From positions 1,984,001-2,048,000 of the forward strand of contig CBDCEM010000002.1 of the NCBI GenBank assembly GCA_965215825.1: a DNA stretch of 64,000 nt, given 5' to 3'. Of this stretch, positions 7,672 to 16,927 are shown piece by piece. The notes under the pieces are model-generated. The model did no database searches and was not told the DNA's origin. It was given only the letters and a program-made list of their open reading frames with translations. Every line of letters begins with the position of its first letter. Position 1 is the stretch's first letter. This DNA is from JAWPMT01 sp965215825. Its GTDB lineage: Bacteria; Bacteroidota; Bacteroidia; Cytophagales; Cyclobacteriaceae. Position numbers and translations under genes: made by a program.

Positions 7672-9207
7672 ATGAGTGTTGATACTTCTTTTTTAAAGGA
7701 ACTTGACGTATTGCCAGAAAATCTGGGCGCTGCTATAGGAAGCAAATGGCTTCAATCAAGTGCAGCAACCATCGAGTCGAGATCTCCGGTAGATGGTCAG
7801 TTGATCGCAAGTGTAAACCTGGCCGATGAGGCCGCTTATGAAGCGGTGATCGGAGCGGCTCAAAATGCCTTCAAATCCTGGAGAGTGGTCCCCGCGCCGA
7901 AAAGAGGCGAAATTGTTCGCCAACTAGGTGAAGCTTTGAGAAAGAAGAAAGACCCTCTCGGTAAGCTGGTCTCCTATGAAATGGGCAAGTCCCTTCAGGA
8001 AGGCCTCGGAGAAGTACAAGAGATGATCGATATCTGCGATTTTGCAGTAGGTCTGTCACGACAACTTTATGGACTCACCATGCATTCAGAGCGCCCCTCT
8101 CATAGAATGTATGAGCAATGGCATCCACTAGGTATCACAGGAATCATATCTGCTTTTAATTTTCCAGTAGCCGTATGGGCATGGAATGCTGCTATTGCCT
8201 GGGTCTGTGGCGACGTATGTGTGTGGAAACCATCAGAGAAAGTACCACTTTCAGCTATTGCCTGCCAGAAAATTGCTCAGGAAGTATTTGAAGCAAATGG
8301 CATAGATGGGGGAGTCTGTGGTCTGGTAGTAGGAGACGCGGAAATAGGAAAGCGAATGGCCAATGATACTCGTGTGCCTTTGGTTTCAGCTACAGGGTCC
8401 ACTAGAATGGGTAAAGCTGTGGGCGAAGCGGTTGGCAAAAGATTGGGGAAATCCATTCTTGAACTAGGAGGAAATAATGCCATTATTGTTACTGAAAATG
8501 CTGATTTGGACCTGGTAATTCCAGGAGCTGTGTTTGGTGCAGTAGGTACTGCTGGTCAGAGATGCACATCGACAAGAAGATTGATCATCCAGAATGATAT
8601 TTTTGATGAGATGAAAGATCGGTTGGTGAATGCCTATTCACAATTGAAAATAGGTAGCCCGTTGGATGAAAACATGCATGTAGGTCCTTTGATAGATACT
8701 GACGCGGTAGCTATGTATGAAAGTGCCTTGGAGAAAGTTGTAAATGAAGGAGGCAAGGCGATCATCGAAGGTGAAGTCCTGAAAGGAGAAGGCTATGAAT
8801 CGGGTTGCTACGTAAAACCAGCGATTTTTGAAGTTCAAAATGATTTCGAGATTGTATGCAACGAAACGTTTGCACCCATTCTCTACTTAATCAGATATGA
8901 TCAATTAGAAGAAGCCATTGCGATGCAAAATGATGTACCCCAGGGTCTGTCTTCGGCGATCATGACAACCAACATGAGGGAAGCAGAACTCTTCCTTTCA
9001 CAGCAGGGATCGGATTGCGGAATTGCCAATGTGAATATTGGAACTTCCGGAGCAGAAATAGGAGGTGCCTTTGGTGGTGAGAAAGAAACCGGAGGAGGCA
9101 GAGAGTCAGGTTCTGACGCCTGGAAAGCTTATATGCGTAGGCAGACCAATACCATCAACTATTCCAAAGAACTGCCATTAGCGCAAGGCATCAAATTTGA
9201 CCTTTAG
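7672..9207 (+). CDS. ALDH7-type aldehyde dehydrogenase (aminoadipate-semialdehyde/P6C dehydrogenase-like)
   Basis: 511-residue NAD(P)-dependent aldehyde dehydrogenase. The catalytic Cys is C298 in TAGQRCTSTRR and the general base E264 in SILELGGNNAIIV. GSTRMG and the cofactor-site Glu in CNETFAPILYL are present. The Asn-Asn after the Gly pair, the ISAFNFPVAVW segment and the FGGEKETGGGRESGSD end are typical of the ALDH7 (antiquitin) branch, which oxidises alpha-aminoadipate semialdehyde in lysine breakdown. The start gives a normal N-terminus (MSVDTSFLKELDVL). The next gene starts at the very next base after the stop, so the two are coupled. No other lysine-catabolism gene lies nearby, so the substrate is inferred from family only. 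Confidence 0.88.
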   Translation: MSVDTSFLKELDVLPENLGAAIGSKWLQSSAATIESRSPVDGQLIASVNLADEAAYEAVIGAAQNAFKSWRVVPAPKRGEIVRQLGEALRKKKDPLGKLVSYEMGKSLQEGLGEVQEMIDICDFAVGLSRQLYGLTMHSERPSHRMYEQWHPLGITGIISAFNFPVAVWAWNAAIAWVCGDVCVWKPSEKVPLSAIACQKIAQEVFEANGIDGGVCGLVVGDAEIGKRMANDTRVPLVSATGSTRMGKAVGEAVGKRLGKSILELGGNNAIIVTENADLDLVIPGAVFGAVGTAGQRCTSTRRLIIQNDIFDEMKDRLVNAYSQLKIGSPLDENMHVGPLIDTDAVAMYESALEKVVNEGGKAIIEGEVLKGEGYESGCYVKPAIFEVQNDFEIVCNETFAPILYLIRYDQLEEAIAMQNDVPQGLSSAIMTTNMREAELFLSQQGSDCGIANVNIGTSGAEIGGAFGGEKETGGGRESGSDAWKAYMRRQTNTINYSKELPLAQGIKFDL

Positions 9208-9666
9208 TTGGAAGCAATTGCCTTAAAAACAGCGTTATTAAATCATTGCAAGGAGGTTGTGGATGAGAAATACGGCAACCTCCTTGCGCTTGATAAAGCT
9301 GCGCAATCTTCAGCCAATAGCGAAACTAAAAGTAGCGCCGGCGATAAATATGAAACGGGTCGGGCCATGATGCACCTTGAGAAAGAGCGACTTGCCTCAC
9401 AAATGCACGAGGTGTCCAAACTTCGGAAGCCTTTAGAAATGATTAACCCTGAGAAAATAGCTCCTGTTGTGGAACTTGGTAGTATCGTATATACTGATAG
9501 TAGAAATTACTTTTTGTCAGTTTCATTGGGGGACATCAAAATAGATGGAAAACAGTTTTTTTGCATTTCTCCAGTTACGCCGATTGGAAAACTTTTAATG
9601 GGAAAGCAGATTGGTGGGTCCTTTCAGTTTGCAGGGCAATCTGTCCACATTCAGGAGGTGTTTTGA
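9208..9666 (+). CDS. GreA/GreB C-terminal-domain-like protein
   Basis: About 152 residues from a TTG start immediately after the ALDH stop. No ATG occurs until residue 53, which would cut into the conserved part. The N-terminal half is helical and carries ETKSSAGDKYETGRAMMHLE, a block recurring in Bacteroidota proteins often mislabelled 3-oxoacyl-ACP synthase. The C-terminal half (GSIVYTDSRNYFLSVSLG, then ISPVTPIGKLLMGKQIGGSF) matches the FKBP-like C-terminal domain of Gre transcript-cleavage factors, including the S-P-x-x-P-x-G-x-x-L-x-G-K pattern. The long acidic-tip coiled coil of true GreA is replaced by a short helix. A role at RNA polymerase is therefore plausible but unproven. Confidence 0.72.
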   Translation: MEAIALKTALLNHCKEVVDEKYGNLLALDKAAQSSANSETKSSAGDKYETGRAMMHLEKERLASQMHEVSKLRKPLEMINPEKIAPVVELGSIVYTDSRNYFLSVSLGDIKIDGKQFFCISPVTPIGKLLMGKQIGGSFQFAGQSVHIQEVF

Positions 9667-9800
9667 GCGTATCAAAACCAACCTGAGCTACAAAAAATAG
9701 TTTCTTTTCCAATGTTTTAGCGAAACATTACAGCGACTAATCGAAGATGCTCCTTCTAAATTGCGTAAGATGAATATCTTTAGCTAGATTAGAAGGATTC

Positions 9801-12800
9801 ATGATTACTCCTGAGCCACCGGAAAATGAAGCCGAACGACTAATTCAGCTACGATCTTACAATCTCCTGGATACTGCAAGAGAAACAGCCTATGACAATT
9901 TAACACGTCTGGCGGCTACGGTCTGTGGTGTTGAGATGTCTGCGATATCATTCATTGATGAAAACCGTCAATGGGTAAAGTCCTGTTTTGGTGCAGAAAT
10001 TAATGAATTGCCACGGTCACTTTCATTTTGTGGCCATACCCTGAATTTGAAACGAGGGGAGATCATGGAAGTACCGGATACCACAAAAGATGAACGGTTT
10101 TCCGACAACCCTTTGCTAGGGAAATATTCCATGTTCACTTTCTATGCAGGTATTCCCATTTACGATAAAAATGGATTTGCCCTTGGTACGTTGTGCGTAG
10201 TTGATAAGCACACAAGAGCGCTCAATGATCAACAAAAAACATCACTTCAGATTATTGCGGAACAGGTTTCCGATCAGATTGAATTGCACCACACCAAAAA
10301 GGAAGCATTACAAAAGGATAAACAACATGTGGAGTTGTTGAATAAAGTAGACGATGCGATCTACGAATTAGATCGTAATGGAAATTACCTCTTTGTCAAT
10401 ACCAAAACTTGTGAATTACTGGGACACTCTCAAGAGGAGCTGAAAGGCAAAATCGCTTTTGATTTTGTTCATCCGGAGGATGTTGAGTCCGTACAGAATT
10501 ATCACCTTGAACTTATCAAGAGGCAGGAAACCTCCGGATATTATGAAATGCGGATAATACCCCGAGGCAAAGATCCCATTCAAATTGGTCAGAAGGTATC
10601 CCTGGATTATGAAAAGGATAAAGTTGTCAGAATAAGGGCCATTGCTCGGGAATTTTCGGAAGTAAGGATGTTGCGTAAAGCACTTCAGGATCGCGAAAAT
10701 CAATATAAAATCCTATCGGAGAATTCCAGAGATGTCATCGGTGTTCACACCATTGATGGAACATATAAGTACATTTCTCAAGCAGCTCAGGAACTGATGG
10801 GGTATGCGCCCGAAGATATTCTTGGTATGGCGCCAAAGGACTTCATGCATCCAGAAGACTGGGATATTTTAAAGGATCGCTTGAGAGGCCTGGTAAAAGG
10901 TGAGAATAATGCGACGAACATAGAATGCCGTGTTAAGAAAAGTGATGGAGAATATCTCTGGATGGAAATCTATACGCGTGTCATCTTTGATGAGGACGGA
11001 GTTATCGACGGATTTCACAGCTCCGCGCGGGATATCTCTGAAAGAAAACGCAATGAGAATAAAATAAGCCTTTTAATCGAAAACACCACCGATGCGGTTT
11101 GGGCGGTTGATAGAGATCTGAGATTTATTTATTTCAACTCGGTATTCCAAATGCTTCATGTACGCCGAACAGGTAGGGAAGTCAGAATCGGAGCCAAAAT
11201 TCAGCCAGACCGGGTAAACGCTACATTCGAGAATGAACTGTCTTTCATTGTAAAAGCACTTGAAGGGACCAAGTGCTCACAGGAGGTGCGTTTTTATATA
11301 GGTAGTCGGATGTATGTAATGGATAATTCCGCAACTCCCATCTGGAACGAAGAAGAGGAAGTGACAGGCGTTTCGGTCTTTAGCAGGAACATCACAGAAC
11401 AACATCAGGAACGGGAACGAGTATATAATTATCAAATCGGACTGAGGTTGCTAAATGATCTCGCTGTTAAATCCTTACCAACAACGAAGTTGCTTGAACA
11501 TGCATTGCAGGCCATTTGCGATTACCTGGAAATGCCTGTGGGGATTATAAGTGAGATCAAGGAAGATACTTATGAGGTGAAATACCAGGCTGATAAACAT
11601 GGAATGCTTAAAGGTGTAACAGGTAAGAAACCCTTAGCGAACACTTATAGCTACCAGACCTTCAATAGCCGCTCAGTACTTCTTTTTCATGAGAAGAGTG
11701 AGTCAAATTACGCAGGTCATCCTTGTTGTGACGGACCTGAAGCAGTGCAATCCTACCTGGGAGCACCAATAAAAGTTGATGACGAGTATTTTGGTACTGT
11801 AGAGTTTCTTTCTCCGAAACGCAGAAAAGCCATGTTTGGCGATCATGAAGGAGAATTCATGAAGCTTTTTGCCAACTGGTTGGGTTCTGTGATGACAAAA
11901 GAGTCTGCGTATCGTTCGCTCGAACGAGCAAAGGAGAGTGCGGAGGAAGCCTCCATTGCTAAAGCAGATTTCCTGTCTATGATGTCTCATGAGGTAAGAA
12001 CACCACTCAATGGGATCATTGGGACAACTCATTTATTGCTTAAGAAGAACCCTCCTCCGGAGCAACTACAGAAGCTAAGTATCCTCAAGAAGTCCAGTGA
12101 TCACTTACTAGCGATTGTAACAGATATTCTGGATTTTGCTAAAATCGAAGAGGGTAAGATCCTGCTAGAGAATGCAGAATTCAATTTACGTGAACTGTTA
12201 GATGCGATCAGAGTCAATTATGAAACGCTTACCGAGGAAAAAGGCATTCAATTAAGGCTGGATTGTGATGATAAACTCAATGCTAACTACTGGGGAGATC
12301 AGGTAAGGTTGAATCAGATATTCCATAACCTGGTTAATAATGCCATAAAATTCACTGAACAGGGAGAGGTCGCTATTACATGTCGTCGATTAGATAAGGT
12401 CAACAACTATGACCATATCCTTTTCGAGATTTCAGATACAGGAATTGGTATTTCGAAGGAAAATTTAGAAGAGATTTTTGGAGTCTTTTCACAGGCAGAC
12501 AAATCGATCACACGCCGGTTTGGCGGGTCGGGACTAGGACTCTCGATTACCAAGCGACTACTGGAACTGATGGACAGTAAGATCGAAGTGGATAGTGAAC
12601 GAGGTGTGGGGACGGTCTTCCGTTTTAAGCTCATTTTGAGGCGAGGGAGTAGCCTGCAGTTGCAGCAGGTTGTTTCGAAAGAGGAGAAAAAAGAAAGCCT
12701 TTCAGGAAACGTCCTTATTGTAGAAGACAACATTTTCAATCGGGTTATCGCTAAAGATTTTTCAGAATCCTGGGGTTTGAATGTGTGGGAAGCGGAAAAC

Positions 12801-13442
12801 GGGAAGGAAGCGATTGAAATTTTAAGAGAAAAACAAGTAGATATCGTTCTGTTGGATATTCAAATGCCGATCATGAATGGATATGAAACCATTACATGGA
12901 TTCGAGAACAAGAGGGAGATTACTTTCAGGATTTACCTGTGATGGCATTGACTGCCTCGGCTATGGTGGAGGTGCAGAACAAAGTGTACCAATGCGGAAT
13001 GAATGACTTCCTGACGAAGCCATTTGTGCCTGAGGATTTTTATAAAAAAATGGAATTGCACCTTTCCATGAGAGAAAAAGTACACGATGAGATATCGCTA
13101 TCCTACCTGCAAAATATTTTGCAGGATGACAAAGATAAGATGCGTCGTTTTTTTGACCTATTTATTGAATCCGTGACACATGATTATGGACCATATGAGC
13201 TTGCATTGAACAATAAAGAAGTCATAGAAATATATCAACTTACAAGGAAGAATCGCCCGACTTTAAAGTCACTTGGCCTGATCATATTGGCAAAGCAAGC
13301 TCAAATTATTGAGCACATGATAGAAAATGATAACCCGAAAAAGATGATCATTCGGGAAGCTAGTCGCCACCTAAACTCCCTCAAGTCAATGGTGAATAAG
13401 ATAAGAGAGTACCGGAAGGGTCTCCATCAGACTGAAGCTTAA
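9801..13442 (+). CDS. Multi-sensor hybrid histidine kinase (GAF-PAS-PAS-PAS-GAF-HK-REC-degenerate HPt)
   Basis: 1,213-residue soluble hybrid kinase; no membrane segment is visible, so it probably senses cytoplasmic signals. Order: GAF about 25-165; three PAS domains about 175-300, 305-420 and 425-540 (ending in PAC-type SARDISERKR and VFSRNITEQ); GAF about 555-700; HisKA with phospho-acceptor H730 in SMMSHEVRTPLNG; HATPase with NNAIKF, DTGIGI and GSGLGLSI; REC with D1019 in VLLDIQMP, plus VMALTASAM and FLTKPF. The last 120 residues resemble an HPt helical bundle, but the expected phospho-acceptor His in the PTLKSLGL helix is replaced (R1149, in LTRKNRPTLKS). No partner regulator sits beside it on the same strand. 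Its own terminator follows the stop. Confidence 0.92.
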   Translation: MITPEPPENEAERLIQLRSYNLLDTARETAYDNLTRLAATVCGVEMSAISFIDENRQWVKSCFGAEINELPRSLSFCGHTLNLKRGEIMEVPDTTKDERFSDNPLLGKYSMFTFYAGIPIYDKNGFALGTLCVVDKHTRALNDQQKTSLQIIAEQVSDQIELHHTKKEALQKDKQHVELLNKVDDAIYELDRNGNYLFVNTKTCELLGHSQEELKGKIAFDFVHPEDVESVQNYHLELIKRQETSGYYEMRIIPRGKDPIQIGQKVSLDYEKDKVVRIRAIAREFSEVRMLRKALQDRENQYKILSENSRDVIGVHTIDGTYKYISQAAQELMGYAPEDILGMAPKDFMHPEDWDILKDRLRGLVKGENNATNIECRVKKSDGEYLWMEIYTRVIFDEDGVIDGFHSSARDISERKRNENKISLLIENTTDAVWAVDRDLRFIYFNSVFQMLHVRRTGREVRIGAKIQPDRVNATFENELSFIVKALEGTKCSQEVRFYIGSRMYVMDNSATPIWNEEEEVTGVSVFSRNITEQHQERERVYNYQIGLRLLNDLAVKSLPTTKLLEHALQAICDYLEMPVGIISEIKEDTYEVKYQADKHGMLKGVTGKKPLANTYSYQTFNSRSVLLFHEKSESNYAGHPCCDGPEAVQSYLGAPIKVDDEYFGTVEFLSPKRRKAMFGDHEGEFMKLFANWLGSVMTKESAYRSLERAKESAEEASIAKADFLSMMSHEVRTPLNGIIGTTHLLLKKNPPPEQLQKLSILKKSSDHLLAIVTDILDFAKIEEGKILLENAEFNLRELLDAIRVNYETLTEEKGIQLRLDCDDKLNANYWGDQVRLNQIFHNLVNNAIKFTEQGEVAITCRRLDKVNNYDHILFEISDTGIGISKENLEEIFGVFSQADKSITRRFGGSGLGLSITKRLLELMDSKIEVDSERGVGTVFRFKLILRRGSSLQLQQVVSKEEKKESLSGNVLIVEDNIFNRVIAKDFSESWGLNVWEAENGKEAIEILREKQVDIVLLDIQMPIMNGYETITWIREQEGDYFQDLPVMALTASAMVEVQNKVYQCGMNDFLTKPFVPEDFYKKMELHLSMREKVHDEISLSYLQNILQDDKDKMRRFFDLFIESVTHDYGPYELALNNKEVIEIYQLTRKNRPTLKSLGLIILAKQAQIIEHMIENDNPKKMIIREASRHLNSLKSMVNKIREYRKGLHQTEA

Positions 13443-13443
13443 G

Positions 13444-13473
13444 AAAAAAGCCCCACATTCGAGGGGCTTTTTT
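13444..13473 (+). terminator. Intrinsic terminator after the hybrid kinase
   Basis: AAAAAAGCCCC pairs with GGGGCTTTTTT around ACATTCGA, giving an 11-bp stem and built-in T-run 4 bases past the stop codon. The symmetric A/T flanks could also let it act in the reverse direction. Confidence 0.9.
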
Positions 13474-13576
13474 CAACCAACCAAAAAAACTCAAAACAAC
13501 CTAGCTAGTATTTCACTACTAGTACTGAAGGTATTAGCAATAATGAGGCCAAAAATGATTGGTGTTAAAATTTGTT

Positions 13577-14341
13577 CTATCTGTTAAGCCATCTTTTGAA
13601 GGCGCCCGAACGTTCGACGCTGACCACCACTTCCATGGAATTTGGAGGCGCAGGTTCCAGGTCGATTTTTACACGACTCTTGGAGTAAGCGACCATGCTT
13701 CTTATCGCTCGATAGGAGATAATGTATTTCCGGTTTATGCGATAGAAATCTTTTGGATTTAGCGTGCCCTCCAGATCTCCAAGGTTGGTATTCAAAATAT
13801 GCTGTTTCCCGGTTTTCTCTACCAGATAGGTGTAACGATCTTCACTGAAAAAGTAAGCCACATTTTCCTCAGGTATACTGATGATCCTCTCACCCAGGGT
13901 TACAATGAACCGCTCCTGGTATTTCGGTCTGACTTCAGGTTTCAATGCATCCAGAAAGTTTTCCAAATCAAACTCTTCCTGTGATTTCTTCCAGCTTTTG
14001 AATTTTTCGATGGCAACCGAAAGCTCGTCTTTATCAATGGGTTTCAACAGGTAATCAACACTGTTTTCCTTAAACGCTCTTATGGCATATTGATCAAAGG
14101 CTGTGGTAATGATAATGGGAGCCTTTGTCTCGACTGTACTAAAAATGTCAAAGCTTAGGCCATCACCTAACTGGATATCGGATAAAATAAGATCCGCATC
14201 ATTTTTTTGGAACCATTCTACCGCTGAAGCAACACTATCCAACTTGGCTGTGATTTGAATCTCCTCATCCAGTTGAATGAGGGTTTGCTCCAGATCCTGA
14301 GCTGCTAAAGGCTCATCTTCGATGATAACTACTTGAAACAT
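13577..14341 (-). CDS. LytTR-family response regulator
   Basis: 254 residues. An N-terminal receiver domain carries acidic pocket E8-D9, phospho-acceptor D55 (LILSDIQLGDG), T in IIITTAF and K in YLLKPID. A LytTR DNA-binding domain (about 145-250) includes RFIVTLGERIISIPEENVAY, YLVEKTGKQHIL and FYRINRKYIISYRAI. This family binds paired promoter repeats and activates transcription when phosphorylated. Its start is 24 bases downstream of the REC-kinase gene on the same strand, making that kinase its likely partner. The 134 bases between it and the hybrid kinase contain only the shared terminator and AT-rich sequence. Confidence 0.92.
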   Translation of the reverse strand: MFQVVIIEDEPLAAQDLEQTLIQLDEEIQITAKLDSVASAVEWFQKNDADLILSDIQLGDGLSFDIFSTVETKAPIIITTAFDQYAIRAFKENSVDYLLKPIDKDELSVAIEKFKSWKKSQEEFDLENFLDALKPEVRPKYQERFIVTLGERIISIPEENVAYFFSEDRYTYLVEKTGKQHILNTNLGDLEGTLNPKDFYRINRKYIISYRAIRSMVAYSKSRVKIDLEPAPPNSMEVVVSVERSGAFKRWLNR

Positions 14342-14365
14342 ATAGTGCTTTTGACTAAAAGGAAG

Positions 14366-15358
14366 TTATGATATTTTTTTCAATAAAGGAACCTTGGCAT
14401 AATAAAACTCACCTTCGAGGAAAAACTCGGGTTCTCGTTCTGAGAAAAATGAGATCCTCTTAATTAAGTTGGATTGCCCAATTCCCATTGATTCCGCTCC
14501 ATCTGGTCTTGGTTGATAATTGTTCTTGACCACAATGAAAGATACTTCATCGTAGATATCGATTTTCAATGGCTTGTTTCTGCTGGCCGCATTGTGTTTG
14601 ATTGTATTTTCCACCAACAATTGCAAAGCTCCGGAAGGAAGAGACCAATCTTTCCGTGCATTCTTTATGTTCACAGAATAGTCCAAAGCCTCTCCAAATC
14701 GCACTTTCTGAAGATAGATGTAGTCTTCTGCAAACTTCAGTTCATTTTCAAGGTTAGAAAGATTTGAATCTTGGTGATCCAACATATACCTGTAAGTAGA
14801 AGACATATGTTTGATGAATTGCCTGGCATTTTCATTGTCAGGAATCATCGCACGAAGAGTATTGAGGCAGTTAAATAAAAAGTGTGGATTGATCTGATTC
14901 CTTAAGGCAATCAATTGAGAGGAAATTCGTTCTTTCTCCTTTCGCTCAGCCATGATCTGAAGCTCACGGTTCTGCACCCTTAGCTGGTGCGTCTCAAGTG
15001 CTTTTTGAATGACGATCCGCATTTCGTCGTAAGACCATGGTTTATGAATGAAATGATAGATGTTTCCATGGTTAATGGCGTTGATCACTGTTTCCATATC
15101 CGAAAAACCTGTAACCAGAATGCGGATGGCTTCCGGAAGGATTTCCATGGATTTCATAAGGAAGGAAACGCCTGTCATTTTAGGCATGCGCTGATCTGTA
15201 AGAATAACGGGGATATCCGGGTTATCCTTTAAGATCTCAAGGCCTTCAGCGCCAGATCCGGCAATTAATACTTCAAACTCTCTTCTAAATGCGGATTTGA
15301 AGTAATTCAGATTACCCACTTCATCATCTACATAAAGTATCTTGATGAGTTCGCTCAT
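14366..15358 (-). CDS. REC-LytS fused histidine kinase (soluble, His_kinase family)
   Basis: 330 residues combining an N-terminal receiver (D55 in VILTDQRMPKM, T in RILVTGFSD, K in FIHKPWSYDEM) with a LytS/YehU-type kinase. The phospho-acceptor is H159 in RNQINPHFLFNCLN, the N box is in LLVENTIKHNAA and a G-box-like MGIGQSNLIKR follows. A short coiled coil (QNRELQIMAERKEKERIS) joins the halves. It has no membrane domain, which is unusual because LytS-type kinases normally carry one. It may thus be switched by phosphorylation of its own receiver (inference). It overlaps the small membrane-protein gene by 4 bases (ATGA) and precedes the LytTR regulator, forming a three-gene operon. Confidence 0.88.
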   Translation of the reverse strand: MSELIKILYVDDEVGNLNYFKSAFRREFEVLIAGSGAEGLEILKDNPDIPVILTDQRMPKMTGVSFLMKSMEILPEAIRILVTGFSDMETVINAINHGNIYHFIHKPWSYDEMRIVIQKALETHQLRVQNRELQIMAERKEKERISSQLIALRNQINPHFLFNCLNTLRAMIPDNENARQFIKHMSSTYRYMLDHQDSNLSNLENELKFAEDYIYLQKVRFGEALDYSVNIKNARKDWSLPSGALQLLVENTIKHNAASRNKPLKIDIYDEVSFIVVKNNYQPRPDGAESMGIGQSNLIKRISFFSEREPEFFLEGEFYYAKVPLLKKIS

Positions 15359-15552
15359 TTCTGACCAATACTCCTTTTTCTTACCATGTAGAAGATCAGC
15401 AATCCTCCTACAAAGAAGGTTAGAATTAGCTCAATGTTTACCAGGCTTTCTATGCTGTATTTGGGTTCGTTTTCAAGAAGCATAATTACCAATCCCAAAG
15501 CAATTATAATAAGACCTCCAATGAAGATCAGGAATCTAAGAGTTTGTAGCAT
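15355..15552 (-). CDS. Small two-span membrane protein, first gene of the REC-kinase operon
   Basis: 65 residues with two hydrophobic helices (FLIFIGGLIIIALGLVIML and IELILTFFVGGLLIFYMV) and a basic tail (RKRSIGQK). It overlaps the kinase start by 4 bases, so translation is probably coupled. The adjacent kinase lacks any membrane segment, so this protein may supply the membrane part of the sensor (inference). No family recognised. Confidence 0.62.
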   Translation of the reverse strand: MLQTLRFLIFIGGLIIIALGLVIMLLENEPKYSIESLVNIELILTFFVGGLLIFYMVRKRSIGQK

Positions 15553-15703
15553 TTTAGGTTTTTAGAATAAGCGAAAGTAATGAAGTTCCACTATCCTGCA
15601 AATTGGTGAACTTACAGTAAAAAAAGTGAATTTGACAAATAGGCTACAAAATGGTCAAATTTATGTAGTTGTTGGTTCAACATACTAATGGGCCAGGACG
15701 TTT

Positions 15704-15711
15704 TATTTTTG
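15704..15711 (+). promoter_or_regulatory. Possible Bacteroidota -7 element (TAnnTTTG)
   Basis: TATTTTTG matches the TAnnTTTG consensus of the Bacteroidota primary sigma factor, 33 bases before the ceramidase-like gene start. No convincing -33 TTG at the right spacing was found, so the call rests on one half-site in AT-rich DNA. Confidence 0.3.
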
Positions 15712-15744
15712 AGATTTTTCACTATTGAAGTTTAAAGAAATTAG

Positions 15745-16443
15745 ATGGCGCTAAAGCAGGAGATCACAGGCCTTGCTCCAGATGGAGGGCCTATCTATGC
15801 AGAAACAGACTTAACTATCTTATTTAGTGAGCCCTGGAATGCAGTGTCCTCGTTGGCAATTGTCTTGCCAGCAGTATACTGGGCTATCTATTTGAGAGGA
15901 AATTATCGCAAATTTTCATTTATCTTTTATTGCATTCCTCTCTTGATTCTTGGTGGCCTCGGAAGCACACTTTTTCACGCGTTTAGAGCTTCAGAATATT
16001 TGTTATGGCTGGATGTATTCCCAACGGCACTACTTACCTTCTCTGTAGGGGTCTACTTCTGGTTTAAGGTCATTCCCAGCTGGTGGGGGACAGTTGGTAT
16101 TGTTGTCCCTTTTACGATGCTCAGGTTTGCGATTCATGAGATTCTGCCCGAAGAACTCGCGACGAATGTCAGTTATTTTATTGCGGGTACGATCATTTTC
16201 TTTCCTTTGATTTTTTATATGTTCAAGACCGGTTTTGAGAAATCCAGTTACATAATTCTATCAGTTTTGTTCCTGATTCTTTCACTGGCATTCCGAGAGA
16301 TGGATTTTCGAGTGGTGCACCTATTGCCGATGGGGTCTCATTTTTTGTGGCATATTTTCAGCGGATTCGGAGCTTATTATCTAGCCGGGTACCTATACCA
16401 TATTCGAATAAAGGAATATCAGAATAGTGTTGTAAACACATGA
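15745..16443 (+). CDS. Ceramidase-like (CREST superfamily) membrane hydrolase
   Basis: 232 residues with about seven transmembrane helices. The landmarks of the alkaline-ceramidase/CREST superfamily occur in order: SEPWNAVSS near the first helix, GSTLFHAFR, LLWLDVFPTALL and the terminal SHFLWHIFSGFGAYY. The Ser, two or three His and Asp in these motifs bind zinc and form the catalytic site in family members, which hydrolyse amide bonds in membrane lipids. Bacteroidota commonly make sphingolipids and sulfonolipids, so a ceramide-type substrate is plausible, but other CREST proteins act on unrelated lipids. It is first of three closely spaced plus-strand genes. Confidence 0.72.
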   Translation: MALKQEITGLAPDGGPIYAETDLTILFSEPWNAVSSLAIVLPAVYWAIYLRGNYRKFSFIFYCIPLLILGGLGSTLFHAFRASEYLLWLDVFPTALLTFSVGVYFWFKVIPSWWGTVGIVVPFTMLRFAIHEILPEELATNVSYFIAGTIIFFPLIFYMFKTGFEKSSYIILSVLFLILSLAFREMDFRVVHLLPMGSHFLWHIFSGFGAYYLAGYLYHIRIKEYQNSVVNT

Positions 16444-16483
16444 ACTATTTATTTTTAGTGACTATTAACAGAGAAAATTGACC

Positions 16484-16921
16484 ATGAAAATAGTATTGAC
16501 ATTTGCCCTTCTTCTTTTTTCGATTTTTGTTACCGCTCAAGATGCATATCCCGTTAATAATGGAGGAGTATTATTGGATGGCTATGACCCGGTTAGCTAT
16601 TTTGATGAAAAAGTGGAAAAAGGGGATGAGAATATTTTCATAGAAGTTGATGGACGCAAATTGCTGTTCACCAGTGAAAGAAATAAAGAAGTATATCAGA
16701 AAGATCCTTCACGATATGAACCTGCATATGGTGGTTGGTGTGCCATTGCAATGGTGGATAAGACGTTTGTAGTTCCGGATTACACTTTGTATAAAATTCA
16801 GGATGGAGCCTTATTGTTTTTTTCCATCCGCGCTTTTTTCAACGGACTTACAGAGTGGGACAAAGACGCGGATAAAAATAAGCTTCTTGCGGATACGAAT
16901 TACACCGTATTGTTTAAATAG
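16484..16921 (+). CDS. Exported YHS-domain protein
   Basis: 145 residues from the ATG at 16484; an upstream TTG at 16478 adds only two residues. Signal peptide MKIVLTFALLLFSIFVTAQ is followed by a YHS domain (LDGYDPVSYFDE, FTSERNKEVYQKDPSRYEP, YGGWCAIAM). YHS proteins of this exported type are linked to metal, often copper, handling; here the domain keeps a single Cys in GGWCA. The gene sits 40 bases after the ceramidase-like gene and 6 bases before the YdeI-like gene, consistent with a small operon. Confidence 0.78.
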   Translation: MKIVLTFALLLFSIFVTAQDAYPVNNGGVLLDGYDPVSYFDEKVEKGDENIFIEVDGRKLLFTSERNKEVYQKDPSRYEPAYGGWCAIAMVDKTFVVPDYTLYKIQDGALLFFSIRAFFNGLTEWDKDADKNKLLADTNYTVLFK

Positions 16922-16927
16922 TCAGGC

